A stretch of DNA of 20,815 nt from Propionibacteriaceae bacterium (GCA_905372155.1 CAJPNZ010000049.1:1-20815); one strand, 5' to 3'; shown: positions 1 through 7,383, counted from the first letter of the stretch. The notes: generated by a model not told the origin, from the sequence alone. Program-made: numbers and translations.

Positions 1-486
1 GCCCAGGGCCTGCCCGCCCGGTCCTGCTGGCTCGGATACGGGGAACGCTCGGCCCTGGCCCTCGCCGTCAACGAGGCCGTCGCCGACGGACGGATCAGCG
101 CACCGGTCGCCTTCAGCCGCGACCACCTGGATGCGGCCGGCATGACCCACCCCAGGATCGGCACCGAGGGCATGCGCGACGACTCCGACGGCGTGACGGA
201 CTGGCCCATCCTCGACGCCATGCTGCTGGCCGCCGGCGGGGCCGACCTGGTGGCGGTGCACTCCGGGGGAGGCGGCTACTCCGGGTGGATGCAGTCGGCG
301 GGGGTCACCGTAGTCGCCGACGGCACCGGGGCAGCGGCCACCAGGCTGCGCCAGGCCCTCGACCTCGACTCCGGACTCGGGGTCATCCGCCACGCCACCG
401 CGGGCTACGAGGACGCCCTCGACGCGGTGCAACGATCCCACGAACCCGGCGCGCACGGCGCACCCCTCAACCTGATCCGGAACTGA
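1..486 (+). CDS. Urocanate hydratase-family protein, C-terminal part (gene enters from the left edge)
   Basis: The frame is open from base 1 to a TGA at 484-486, giving the last 161 residues of a urocanase-family enzyme. Family hallmarks are visible: QGLPAR near the start, RDHLD, a TEGMRDDSDGVTDWP stretch matching the canonical TEAMRDGSDAVSDWP, and a C-terminal GVIRHATAGYEDA. Urocanases are cytoplasmic NAD+-containing hydratases that convert urocanate to imidazolonepropionate. Two normally near-invariant stretches differ here. The HHGGGVGMG glycine motif reads HSGGGGYSG, and the DSGSVASP segment after RDHLD reads DAAGMTHP. That pattern suggests a paralogue acting on a modified urocanate rather than textbook HutU. 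The next gene starts 27 bases downstream on the same strand, so they probably share a transcript. The N-terminal three quarters, with most NAD-binding residues, lies outside the window. Family membership is secure; substrate is inferred. Confidence 0.88.
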   Translation, partial: AQGLPARSCWLGYGERSALALAVNEAVADGRISAPVAFSRDHLDAAGMTHPRIGTEGMRDDSDGVTDWPILDAMLLAAGGADLVAVHSGGGGYSGWMQSAGVTVVADGTGAAATRLRQALDLDSGLGVIRHATAGYEDALDAVQRSHEPGAHGAPLNLIRN

Positions 487-513
487 CCCGGACCGACCCG
501 GAAGGAAACCGAC

Positions 514-1635
514 ATGCGTGAGCTGACCATGGATGACGCCCGCTGGGCCGTTCTCGGCGGGGGCGTCTTCGCCTGCGGCGGCGGGGGCTGGCAGGACCAC
601 GGCGAACTGATGGGACGGATGGCCACCACCCTCAACCGTCCCGTGCTGGCCGGCGTCGACGAGCTGCCGGAGGACTCCTGGGTGGCCACCGTCACCGCGA
701 TCGGCGCCCCGGCCGCCCCCGACTGGGAGATCCGGCCCATCGACTACGTCGACGCGCTGCGGAAACTGATCGAACTGTCCCCCCACCCCATCGCCGCCGT
801 CATCACCGGGCAGAACGGCTACTCCACCACCCTCAACGGCTGGATCCAGTCGTCGGCGCTCGGCGTGAAGGTCCTGGACGCGGCCGGCGACGTGCGCGCC
901 CACCCCACCGGGAAACTCGGCTCCCTCGGGCTCACCACCCGAGAGGGATACGAAACCATCCAGGTGGTCTCCGGCGGCAACCGGGCCCGCCACGGGCACC
1001 TCCTGAGCATCAACATCGGCCGCGTCGACACCTGCGACGACGTGCTGCGCGACATCTCGGTGCGCTCCGGGGGATTCATCGCCTCGGCCCGCAACCCCGT
1101 CGAACTGGGCTGGGTGAAGGAACACGCCGCGCTGGGCGTGATCTCCCTGGCCCTCGACCTGGGCAGGGCCATGGAGGAGGCCGGGGCGGGCAGGTCCCGG
1201 GCAGGGAAACGCGTCACCGGGACGGTGGTGGATTTCCTCGGCGGCGAGATCGTCGACGGGGGGCCGCTCACCCACGAGGTCGACCTGGTCACCAGGGGAG
1301 GCTGGGACCACGGCACCTTCCGGATCGGCGAACACGCCGTCCCCTACCTCAACGAATACATGGCCATCGACGGCCCCTCCGGACGTGTGGCCACCTACCC
1401 GGACACCATCTTCATCCTCCGGAAGGACAACGGGCTGCCGTTGGCCGTGAAGGACGCCGCCGAGGGGTGTGATGTGGCCCTGGTGAAGGTGGACGCCACG
1501 AAACTGCCGCTGTCGTCGTCGGCGGTGGACCGCGTCGCCGTCGGGGAGTGCGAGGACATCATGGGCATCGAGTTCCTGAAATACCTCCCGGAACGCCGGG
1601 AAACCCCGGATGGCGGAACCCGTGCACAGGCATGA
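514..1635 (+). CDS. DUF917-family protein (S-methyl-thiohydantoin desulfurase-like)
   Basis: A 373-residue protein preceded by an AAGGA-type ribosome binding site about 8 bases before ATG 514. Residues 14-25 carry the glycine-rich signature of DUF917 proteins (GGGVFACGGGG). Residues 55-66 (WVATVTAIGAPA) and 121-133 (LDAAGDVRAHPTG) match the next conserved blocks, and the C-terminal part (about 280-355) carries the NEYM...PDTIFIL...G.PL pattern of the family's second domain. No signal peptide or membrane segment is seen. From memory, the family formerly called DUF917 has been renamed after an S-methyl-thiohydantoin desulfurase and is related to hydantoinase-type enzymes; I could not check this. 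Sitting between a urocanase homologue and an ammonia-lyase homologue, it probably acts on the ring made by the hydratase. Its end overlaps the next gene by 26 bases, indicating translational coupling. Confidence 0.8.
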   Translation: MRELTMDDARWAVLGGGVFACGGGGWQDHGELMGRMATTLNRPVLAGVDELPEDSWVATVTAIGAPAAPDWEIRPIDYVDALRKLIELSPHPIAAVITGQNGYSTTLNGWIQSSALGVKVLDAAGDVRAHPTGKLGSLGLTTREGYETIQVVSGGNRARHGHLLSINIGRVDTCDDVLRDISVRSGGFIASARNPVELGWVKEHAALGVISLALDLGRAMEEAGAGRSRAGKRVTGTVVDFLGGEIVDGGPLTHEVDLVTRGGWDHGTFRIGEHAVPYLNEYMAIDGPSGRVATYPDTIFILRKDNGLPLAVKDAAEGCDVALVKVDATKLPLSSSAVDRVAVGECEDIMGIEFLKYLPERRETPDGGTRAQA

Positions 1636-3259
1636 GAACTCCGAGGAACGGCCCCGGACCGGGAACGGATCGCTCCGGCTGACCCTCAACGGCGCCTCCC
1701 TGACCTGGCGTGACCTGGCCTCGGCCCTGAAGGCCGAACGCGTGGAGGTCGCACTGGATCCCGTCTCCCGCGGCCAGATGCTGCGCGCCCGGGAGGCGGG
1801 GCTGGAGATCCTGGAGTCGAACCCCGGGATGAGGGCCTACGGCTGGAACCAGGCGCTCGGGCCGTTCAAGGACCGGCGGCTGGAACCCGAGGAACAACTC
1901 CGGTTCCAGGTCAATGTGCTGCGTTCGCACAGCACCGGCCTGGGTGAGGCGCTGCCGCGCCGGGTGTCGCGACTGGCCCTGATCATCCGCGCGAACTGCC
2001 TCGCCAGGGGCACCTCCGGGGCCCGCCCCGAACTGGTCGAGCGGATGAACGACGCCGTCAACCTGGGGCTCGTACCGGTGATGCCCGGCACCGGTTCGAT
2101 GGGCACCGGAGACCTCCAGCCCATGGCGGCCGCCGGGCTCGCGCTGACCGGGGACGTCGCGGGAAGGGTGCGAGGCGACGACGGCGAGGAACGCTGCGCG
2201 CCGCAGGCGTGGGCGGCCATGGGACGAGACGTCGAGTTCCAACTGGCCCCGGGGGAGGCGATCGCGCTGATCTCGGGGTCGGCGGTGCTGACGGCCCACC
2301 TGGCGTTGGCCGTCGAGGAGGTCTACCGGCAGGTCGAGACCTTCCTGGGTGCGTTCGCGCTGTTCTGTGAGGCGGCGCGGGTGGAACGAAACGCCTTCGA
2401 CCCGCGGATCCACGCCGAACGCCACATGCCCTGGGAGATGCAGGCCAACGACCTGATCCTGCGACTCATCGGTGACAGCCAGTGGACGACGAACGAGGGC
2501 AGGTGCCGCGCGGGCGAGACCGCTCCGCGCATCCAGGATTCAACCTCGGTCCGGTCGGTGCCGCACCAGATCGGCATCATCCTGCGGGAACTGGAACGGG
2601 CCCGGGAGGACGTCACCCGCGAGGCCAATTCGTCGACCTGCAATCCGCTGCTGATCCCCAACTACACGGGCGAGGGCCACGAGTTCCTCTCCGGCGGCAA
2701 CTGGGATGCGACGGTGCTGGGGCACGCGGCGCAGTCGGTGAACAGCTGCCTGGCGCGGCTGGCGGTGCTGACCAAGGACCTGGCGGCACGGCTGCTGCAC
2801 GACGGCTGGAGCCACGGACTTCCTGCCGGACTGAGCGGAGGGGAGGTCGGGATCAATTCCGGCATGCTTCTGCTGCACACCAGCGCGGCCGCCCTGATCC
2901 CCGAGATCCAGCTGCTCGCGAACCCCGTCGGGGCCCTGTCCTTCCCCCTCAAGGGCGGCCAGGAGGATTTCCACACCATGGCGATGGCCGCGGTCAACGG
3001 TCTGCGGGCCAACAGCCGTCGCTTCGACCAGCTCCTGGCGGTCCTGTTCGTCATCAGCGGGCAGGGCATTCACCTGCTGGAGGAGCGAATGCGGGGACTG
3101 CCGCTGGGAACGGGATCGGCGCTCATCCACGAGCAGCTCCGGACGCGGGTCACGCCGCTGGATCAGGACCGGGTCCTGACCCCGGAGGTCGACGCGTTGA
3201 CGGAGGCGATCGGCAGGGGAGAGTTCTCGGTCGTGGTCCACGACCTGCTGGAGGACTAG
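1610..3259 (+). CDS. Aromatic amino acid lyase (HAL/PAL) family protein without MIO motif; possible ergothionase-like lyase
   Basis: 549 residues, close to the usual 500-550 for the histidine ammonia-lyase fold. Shared family blocks include YGWN at 77-80 (family YGVNTGFG), VLRSHSTGLGEAL at 103-115, RANCLARGTSG at 127-137, EANSSTCNPL at 338-347 and GGQEDFHTMAM at 449-459. The cofactor site is altered. The Ala-Ser-Gly that cyclises to MIO aligns with Gly165-Thr166-Gly167 just before Asp168-Leu169, and the QDAYSLR catalytic-Tyr loop reads QDSTSVR at 309-315, so the Tyr is Thr312. The enzyme therefore probably does not form MIO and should not deaminate histidine in the ordinary way. Ergothionase, a homologue that removes trimethylamine from ergothioneine, is recalled to work without MIO, and is the best analogy. 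GTG 1622 is an alternative in-frame start. The gene ends 8 bases from a convergent TetR gene. Family call is firm; reaction is inferred. Confidence 0.82.
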   Translation: MAEPVHRHENSEERPRTGNGSLRLTLNGASLTWRDLASALKAERVEVALDPVSRGQMLRAREAGLEILESNPGMRAYGWNQALGPFKDRRLEPEEQLRFQVNVLRSHSTGLGEALPRRVSRLALIIRANCLARGTSGARPELVERMNDAVNLGLVPVMPGTGSMGTGDLQPMAAAGLALTGDVAGRVRGDDGEERCAPQAWAAMGRDVEFQLAPGEAIALISGSAVLTAHLALAVEEVYRQVETFLGAFALFCEAARVERNAFDPRIHAERHMPWEMQANDLILRLIGDSQWTTNEGRCRAGETAPRIQDSTSVRSVPHQIGIILRELERAREDVTREANSSTCNPLLIPNYTGEGHEFLSGGNWDATVLGHAAQSVNSCLARLAVLTKDLAARLLHDGWSHGLPAGLSGGEVGINSGMLLLHTSAAALIPEIQLLANPVGALSFPLKGGQEDFHTMAMAAVNGLRANSRRFDQLLAVLFVISGQGIHLLEERMRGLPLGTGSALIHEQLRTRVTPLDQDRVLTPEVDALTEAIGRGEFSVVVHDLLED

Positions 3260-3267
3260 GACCGGGA

Positions 3268-3879
3268 TCAAGCGGCCCAGTCGCCGAGAGCTCCCTCCAG
3301 GGCGCCGAGAGCGGCGTCGATGAGGGCCCACCGGTCCTCCTCCGGGCAGCCCTTGCCGACCCATCGCAGGGCGGCCGCGTCGATGAAACCGAAATAGCCC
3401 CAAAGGGCGTAGTCGTGACGCGCCTGGGTGCTGGGGACCAGAAGATCCTGGAGACGCTTCACGTAGTCGCAGCGGGTCCGGGCCCGTAACTCGGCGACCG
3501 CGGCCGGTTCTCCCCCGGGCCGGCGCATGGGCATGGCCCAGGCGTCGGGATGCGTGGCGATGTGGTCCAGGTAGACCATGGTGGCGGCCCGGATGCGGTC
3601 GCGCACCGGTACCCCGTCGGGAAGAGCATCGAGCGCCTCCGCCTGTCTGCTGAGGAGGTCGGCGATGGCCACCCGCACGACTTCCGCGTAGAGGTCCTCC
3701 TTGTTCGCGAAATAGCGGTAGACCAGCGCGTTCGAGGAGCACGCCTCCGCCGCGATGGAGGAGATGGTGACCTCTGCGTAGGGATGGGCGGCGAACGCCG
3801 CCGCCGCGGCCTCCAGGATCGCGGCGCGGCGCGAATCGGGGTCGAGCCTGCGGCGAGGCCTGCGATCGGTCCGTGCCAT
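3268..3879 (-). CDS. TetR-family transcriptional regulator
   Basis: 203 residues, normal for the family. The N-terminal helix-turn-helix lies at about 20-65, with the signature TISSIAAEACSSNALVYRYF at 38-57 followed by KEDLYAEV. The C-terminal half (about 80-203) is the variable ligand and dimerisation domain, so the effector cannot be read from sequence. The gene diverges from the GH13 glycosidase gene, and the 69-base gap contains a double palindromic site, so it most likely represses itself and the glycosidase. It is tail-to-tail with the lyase gene (8-base gap) and there is no sign it controls that operon. ATG 3879 is used as start; the Arg-rich stretch at 6-11 before the HTH is typical for this family. 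Confidence 0.92.
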   Translation of the reverse strand: MARTDRRPRRRLDPDSRRAAILEAAAAAFAAHPYAEVTISSIAAEACSSNALVYRYFANKEDLYAEVVRVAIADLLSRQAEALDALPDGVPVRDRIRAATMVYLDHIATHPDAWAMPMRRPGGEPAAVAELRARTRCDYVKRLQDLLVPSTQARHDYALWGYFGFIDAAALRWVGKGCPEEDRWALIDAALGALEGALGDWAA

Positions 3880-3894
3880 GTTGCCATCCTACCG

Positions 3895-3939
3895 CTAGTG
3901 AACTACGGTCATTAAACGCTAGTGAATGTAGTTCAATAG
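3895..3939. promoter_or_regulatory. Tandem palindromic operator between divergent tetR and GH13 genes
   Basis: Two related sites lie 24 bases apart. The right one, 3919-3939, is a near-perfect palindrome CTAgTGAA-N5-TTCAaTAG with 7 of 8 arm positions paired. The left one, starting at 3895, repeats the CTAGTGAA arm; its second arm at 3908-3915 (GTCATTAA) is degenerate. The 10-mer CGCTAGTGAA occurs exactly at 3893-3902 and 3917-3926. The outer arms also form a 12-base inverted repeat (CTAGTGAACTAC at 3895-3906 against GTAGTTCAATAG at 3928-3939, one mismatch). This is the architecture expected of a TetR operator. The right palindrome runs into the AGGAGG ribosome binding site (3938-3943) of the glycosidase gene, so binding could block transcription start or early elongation. 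Confidence 0.75.
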
Positions 3940-3948
3940 GAGGTTGTG

Positions 3949-5193
3949 ATGGATTGGGTGGAGCACGCGATCTGGTGGCAGGTCTACCCACTCGGGTTCT
4001 GCGGAGCGCCGATCCGGGACCCGGAACCGACGTCGGCCCCGCGCCTGCGCAGGCTGATGGGCTGGCTGGACTACGCCATCGAGCTGGGAACGTCCGGGTT
4101 GCTGCTGGGGCCGATCTTCGCGTCCCAGACCCACGGCTACGACACGGTCGACCAGTTCCGCATCGACCCCCGCCTGGGAGGCGAGGAGGACTTCGACGCG
4201 CTCGTGGCCGCCTGCTCGCAGCGCGGGCTGCGGCTCCTGCTGGACGGGGTTTTCAGTCACGTCGGTGCGCAGCATCCCGACGTGATCCGCGCCCTCGACG
4301 AGGGTCCGGGCGGGCTAACCGCCGATCTGTTCGACATCGACTGGAGCGCGCCCGGCGGTCCTGCCCCGCGCGTTTTCGAGGGACACGCCTCGCTGGTTCG
4401 TCTCAACCATGCCTCCGAGCGGGCCGTCCAGTACGTGACCGCTGTCATGGAGCACTGGCTCGCCCGGGGAATCGACGGGTGGCGGCTCGACGCCGCCTAT
4501 TCCGTGGACACGGGCTTCTGGGCGCGCGTCCTTCCCGCCGTCCGGGACCGCCATCCGAATGCCTGGTGCCTCGGGGAGGTGATCCACGGCGACCACTCCC
4601 GGTTCGTCGCATCCTCCGGCGTCGATGCGACCACCCAGTACGAACTGTGGAAGGCCATCTGGTCCAGCATCAAGGACCGCAACTTCTTCGAACTGGACTG
4701 GGCGCTGAACCGCCACAACGGCTTCCTCGCCCACTTCACGCCGAACACCTTCATCGGCAACCACGACGTGACCCGCATCGCCAGCGTCATCGGGTCCGAC
4801 GGGGCGGTCATGGCCCTGGCGATTCTGCTCACCCTCGGGGGGATTCCCTCGATCTACTACGGCGACGAGCAGGGATTCACCGGCATCAAGGAAGAGCGGA
4901 CCGGCGGGGACGACGCCATCCGGCCGGCCTTCCCCGACACCCCCTCGGAGCTGGCCGATTGGGGCCAGAACGTCCATCGCGCCCACCAGGACCTCATCGG
5001 GCTGCGGCGCCGCAATCCCTGGCTCGTCACCGCCACCACGACGCCCCTGCACCTGGAGAACACCCGCTACACCTACCGCGCAGCCGCGAGAGACGGAAGC
5101 AACCACCTGGATGTCGCGATCGACATCGCCGGGACCCCCTCGCTCGTCATCAAGAACGCGAGCGGGCACGTCCTATGGGAATGGCGGCACTAG
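3949..5193 (+). CDS. Glycoside hydrolase family 13 (alpha-amylase family) protein, cytoplasmic
   Basis: 414 residues from ATG 3949, chosen because AGGAGG at 3938-3943 is 5 bases upstream; the GTG at 3946 would be only 2 bases away. GH13 motifs are in order: HGYDTVD at 62-68, region I LLLDGVFSH with Asp99, region II GWRLDAA with nucleophile Asp181, region III GE with acid/base Glu210, and region IV FIGNHD with Asp273. All three catalytic acids are present. Region I has Ser103 where Asn is usual (DGVFNH). There is no signal peptide, so it probably acts on intracellular alpha-glucosides such as maltodextrins or imported disaccharides. It is short for the family: the C-terminal beta domain (about 350-414) is minimal and no starch-binding module is present. 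Exact specificity cannot be assigned. Likely controlled by the divergent TetR. Confidence 0.9.
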   Translation: MDWVEHAIWWQVYPLGFCGAPIRDPEPTSAPRLRRLMGWLDYAIELGTSGLLLGPIFASQTHGYDTVDQFRIDPRLGGEEDFDALVAACSQRGLRLLLDGVFSHVGAQHPDVIRALDEGPGGLTADLFDIDWSAPGGPAPRVFEGHASLVRLNHASERAVQYVTAVMEHWLARGIDGWRLDAAYSVDTGFWARVLPAVRDRHPNAWCLGEVIHGDHSRFVASSGVDATTQYELWKAIWSSIKDRNFFELDWALNRHNGFLAHFTPNTFIGNHDVTRIASVIGSDGAVMALAILLTLGGIPSIYYGDEQGFTGIKEERTGGDDAIRPAFPDTPSELADWGQNVHRAHQDLIGLRRRNPWLVTATTTPLHLENTRYTYRAAARDGSNHLDVAIDIAGTPSLVIKNASGHVLWEWRH

Positions 5194-5455
5194 GTTCCCG
5201 AGGGTGTGAGGGTTGTGCCCTTGAGGGCATGAGTTCATTGGTGGTCACTGACAGCAGGTGGCGGGCGGCGTTCGGTCCCAAGGAGCGCGCGTTCAAGGTC
5301 ATCGAGTTGGACGGTGGTGCTTTGCTGCTGAAACCGGCTCGGGTGTCACCAAGATTCACGCCCTCGCTCAAACCGGTCTTCTCTGAGCCGGCCTGAGCCG
5401 AATTCAAGGTCTCGGTCCAGGGCGGGCCTGGCCGATGGTGTCGCACGAGATCGTT
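5194..5455. other. Gene-poor stretch with one doubtful 55-codon reading frame (5229-5396, plus strand)
   Basis: The 262 bases between the GH13 stop and the second TetR gene hold no recognisable gene. One short frame starts at ATG 5229, one base after GAGGG, and ends at TGA 5394-5396. Its middle (FKVIELDGGALLLKPA) has the look of the end of an AbrB/SpoVT-type antitoxin swapped-hairpin domain, but this is only a resemblance and the N-terminal half of such a domain is absent. A weak 5-bp hairpin TGCCC-TTGA-GGGCA at 5216-5229 follows the GH13 stop; it has no T-run, so it is a poor terminator candidate. The stretch may be a gene remnant. Confidence 0.3.
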
Positions 5456-6082
5456 TCACCGCGGCGGGGTGGGGTCGTCGGGTGGAAGCGTCTCCAGTAC
5501 GTGTTGCAGTCTGTCCCCGGCGCCCGATGTGTCGACGCCTCCGAAGATGGCCTCCTCCGCGAGCAATCCCAGTGTCGTGCGCAGGAAGATCTCGGCGGTC
5601 ACGCCGGGGGCGCAGCTGACGGTTCCCTCCTGTGACCAGCGGGTCGCCAGGGCCAGCAGGTGGGTCCTGATGATGAGGTAATGGTTCCGCATCTCCTCGC
5701 GCAGTCCGGGGTCGCGTGGCATCTCCGACCAGGCGTTTACGGCGATCCTCGCGGTGGTGTTGAAGTCAGTGCCGGTCTCGCTGTCGTGCAGGATTCCCAG
5801 AACCGAGGCGAACGCCTCGGCCACCCCCGGGAGGGGCGTGGTCCTGACCAGCCGGTCGAGGTGTTCCACCAGCCGCCCGATCCTCAGGGTGCGCACCTCG
5901 CGGATGATCTCCTGCTTGCCGCCGGGGAAGTGGCGGTACACCGTCGCGGAGGACATGCCGGTCTCGCCGATGACGTCGTCCATCGACGTCGCGTGGAAAC
6001 CGACGCGGGCGAAGCAGCGGGCGGCCGCGACGCAGATGCGCGCCCGCTGCCGGTCGCGGAAGGCCTGGGTCACACGGGGCAT
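5456..6082 (-). CDS. TetR-family transcriptional regulator
   Basis: 208 residues. The helix-turn-helix is clear: IGETGMSSATVYRHF at 38-52, preceded by RQRARICVAAARCFARVGFH and followed by KQEIIREV. The C-terminal domain (about 75-200) is an all-helical ligand-binding region with no diagnostic residues. The gene diverges from an alpha/beta hydrolase gene across a 108-base gap that contains a short AT-rich inverted repeat, so it probably represses both. ATG 6082 is used; GGAGG on the minus strand is only one base before it, so GTG 6073 (codon 4) is a realistic alternative start. A Pro-rich tail (PPDDPTPPR) ends the protein. Inducer unknown. Confidence 0.9.
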   Translation of the reverse strand: MPRVTQAFRDRQRARICVAAARCFARVGFHATSMDDVIGETGMSSATVYRHFPGGKQEIIREVRTLRIGRLVEHLDRLVRTTPLPGVAEAFASVLGILHDSETGTDFNTTARIAVNAWSEMPRDPGLREEMRNHYLIIRTHLLALATRWSQEGTVSCAPGVTAEIFLRTTLGLLAEEAIFGGVDTSGAGDRLQHVLETLPPDDPTPPR

Positions 6083-6145
6083 ACCTCCACCCTGTCACAC
6101 GCCCCGGGGGTCGAGGTCGTGTTTGTTCCATGACGTGCGCCCGCA

Positions 6146-6184
6146 TACCTTTAAATAAAACCATCGTTTTTGTTTGAGAAGGGA
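6146..6184 (+). promoter_or_regulatory. Promoter/operator region and ribosome binding site of the alpha/beta hydrolase gene
   Basis: This short AT-rich island stands out in GC-rich DNA. AAAAC (6157-6161), CATC, GTTTT (6166-6170) form a perfect 5-bp inverted repeat, a plausible half-site pair for the divergent TetR. The AT-rich block TTTAAATAAAA just before it could hold the promoter minus-10 region, but no convincing minus-35 was found. AAGGGA at 6179-6184 sits 6 bases before GTG 6191 and decides the start of the hydrolase gene. Confidence 0.45.
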
Positions 6185-6190
6185 CGACCC

Positions 6191-7369
6191 GTGCGACACA
6201 CCTGGACCGTGAACGATTTCCCGATCGGCTTCGAGCAGATCCACCCCGAGCGGAGCATCAACTTCCAGCTCAACCGTCTCTACCACTTCTCCGGCGACCC
6301 GGTGCTACTTGCCCAGCTCCGGAAGGCAGCGCCGGGAATTCGTGATTTCGCGTCCCTGGTCGCCGGACTCATTCCCCTGGCTGAGCGGGCGGAGAAGGAC
6401 GGGGAACTCCTGCGGGCCGCCATGTGCTATCGGGGTGCCGCGTTCGTGACCCCCGCATCGGACCCCCGTCGGCATGACTGGTGGAAGCGGTTCCGTGATC
6501 TTTCCGATGCCTGGTACGGCATCGGGCCAGAAACCCGGGACGTGGTTCCGTTCGGCGGCATCGAGCTTCCCGCCCTCCGATTCACCCCCGAAGGAAGGAG
6601 CCGGGGTGCCGTCGTGCTGATGAACGGTTTCGACGGTTACCTGGAGGAGTTCACCCGCCCGATGCTGGTCCTGCGCGACGCGGGATTCGAGGTCATCGCC
6701 TTCGACGGTCCGGGGCAAGGGGAAGTGCTGGAGACCAGCCGGGCCCCGATGATCCCCGAGTGGGAGCGTCCGACTGCGGCCGTCCTGGATCTTTTCGGGC
6801 TCGACGACGTGACCGTCCTCGGCTGCTCCCTCGGCGGTGGGCTGGCGGTGCGGGCCGCCGCCTTCGAACCGAGGATCACGCGGGTCATCTGTTTCGACGT
6901 GCTGCCCGACCTCTTCGGCTCCCTCACCGGGGTCGCACCTGCCCCGGTAAGGGAACTGCTTCGGCGGATGGTCCCGCTGGGCATCGGCAGACGGGCTGTC
7001 AATTCGGTGATGAACAGGATCGCCGCAAGGGATCCGTTGGTCGGCTGGGGGGTCCAGCAGGGGAAGCTGGTCATGGGGGCAGAAGATCCTTTCGACTTCA
7101 TCCGCGCCACCCTCCGGTTCCGGACCGCTCGCTACAGCCATCGCCTGACCCAGGACGTGCTGCTCATGGCCGGAACCACCGATCACTACGTCCCGATCGA
7201 ACACCTTCACGAGCAGATGGCCACCCTTACCGGGGTGCGTTCCCTGACCACCCGAATCTTCACCCCGGCTGAATCGGCCGGCAATCACTGCCAGCTCGGG
7301 AACCTGGGCCTCGCTCTGCGGACGATGCTGAACTGGCTGGGTCAGTTTGCCCCGGAGCGTGAAGAATGA
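6191..7369 (+). CDS. Alpha/beta-hydrolase fold protein (FrsA/pseudooxynicotine-hydrolase-like architecture)
   Basis: 392 residues from GTG 6191. A TTG seven codons upstream (6170) is in frame but has no ribosome binding site, whereas AAGGGA fits the GTG. An N-terminal helical region (1-115) precedes a classical alpha/beta-hydrolase core: VVLMNGFDG at 141-149 (oxyanion strand), DGPGQGE at 172-178, nucleophile elbow GCSLGG with Ser213, acid Asp331 in GTTDHYVP, and His366 in AGNHCQ. The order and spacing give a complete catalytic triad. The helical N-terminal extension plus this core resembles the esterase/C-C hydrolase group that includes FrsA-like and 2,6-dihydropseudooxynicotine hydrolase-like proteins. 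No signal peptide is present. The divergent TetR suggests induction by a small molecule, perhaps the substrate. Substrate unknown. Confidence 0.85.
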   Translation: MRHTWTVNDFPIGFEQIHPERSINFQLNRLYHFSGDPVLLAQLRKAAPGIRDFASLVAGLIPLAERAEKDGELLRAAMCYRGAAFVTPASDPRRHDWWKRFRDLSDAWYGIGPETRDVVPFGGIELPALRFTPEGRSRGAVVLMNGFDGYLEEFTRPMLVLRDAGFEVIAFDGPGQGEVLETSRAPMIPEWERPTAAVLDLFGLDDVTVLGCSLGGGLAVRAAAFEPRITRVICFDVLPDLFGSLTGVAPAPVRELLRRMVPLGIGRRAVNSVMNRIAARDPLVGWGVQQGKLVMGAEDPFDFIRATLRFRTARYSHRLTQDVLLMAGTTDHYVPIEHLHEQMATLTGVRSLTTRIFTPAESAGNHCQLGNLGLALRTMLNWLGQFAPEREE

Positions 7370-7383
7370 GGTGCAGAGAACCC

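Noticed and set aside
2482..3489. Long plus-strand frame inside the lyase gene and regulator
   Set aside because: Shadow frame rich in Gly, Pro, Arg and Ala, crossing from the lyase gene into the opposite-strand TetR gene; no known domain.
2540..3991. 483-codon minus-strand frame
   Set aside because: Spans three real genes on both strands, low-complexity composition typical of an antisense frame in GC-rich DNA.
3873..5396. 507-codon plus-strand frame over the GH13 gene
   Set aside because: Arg/Pro-rich shadow of the GH13 gene, which has all catalytic motifs in its own frame; only its last 55 codons lie outside and are noted separately.
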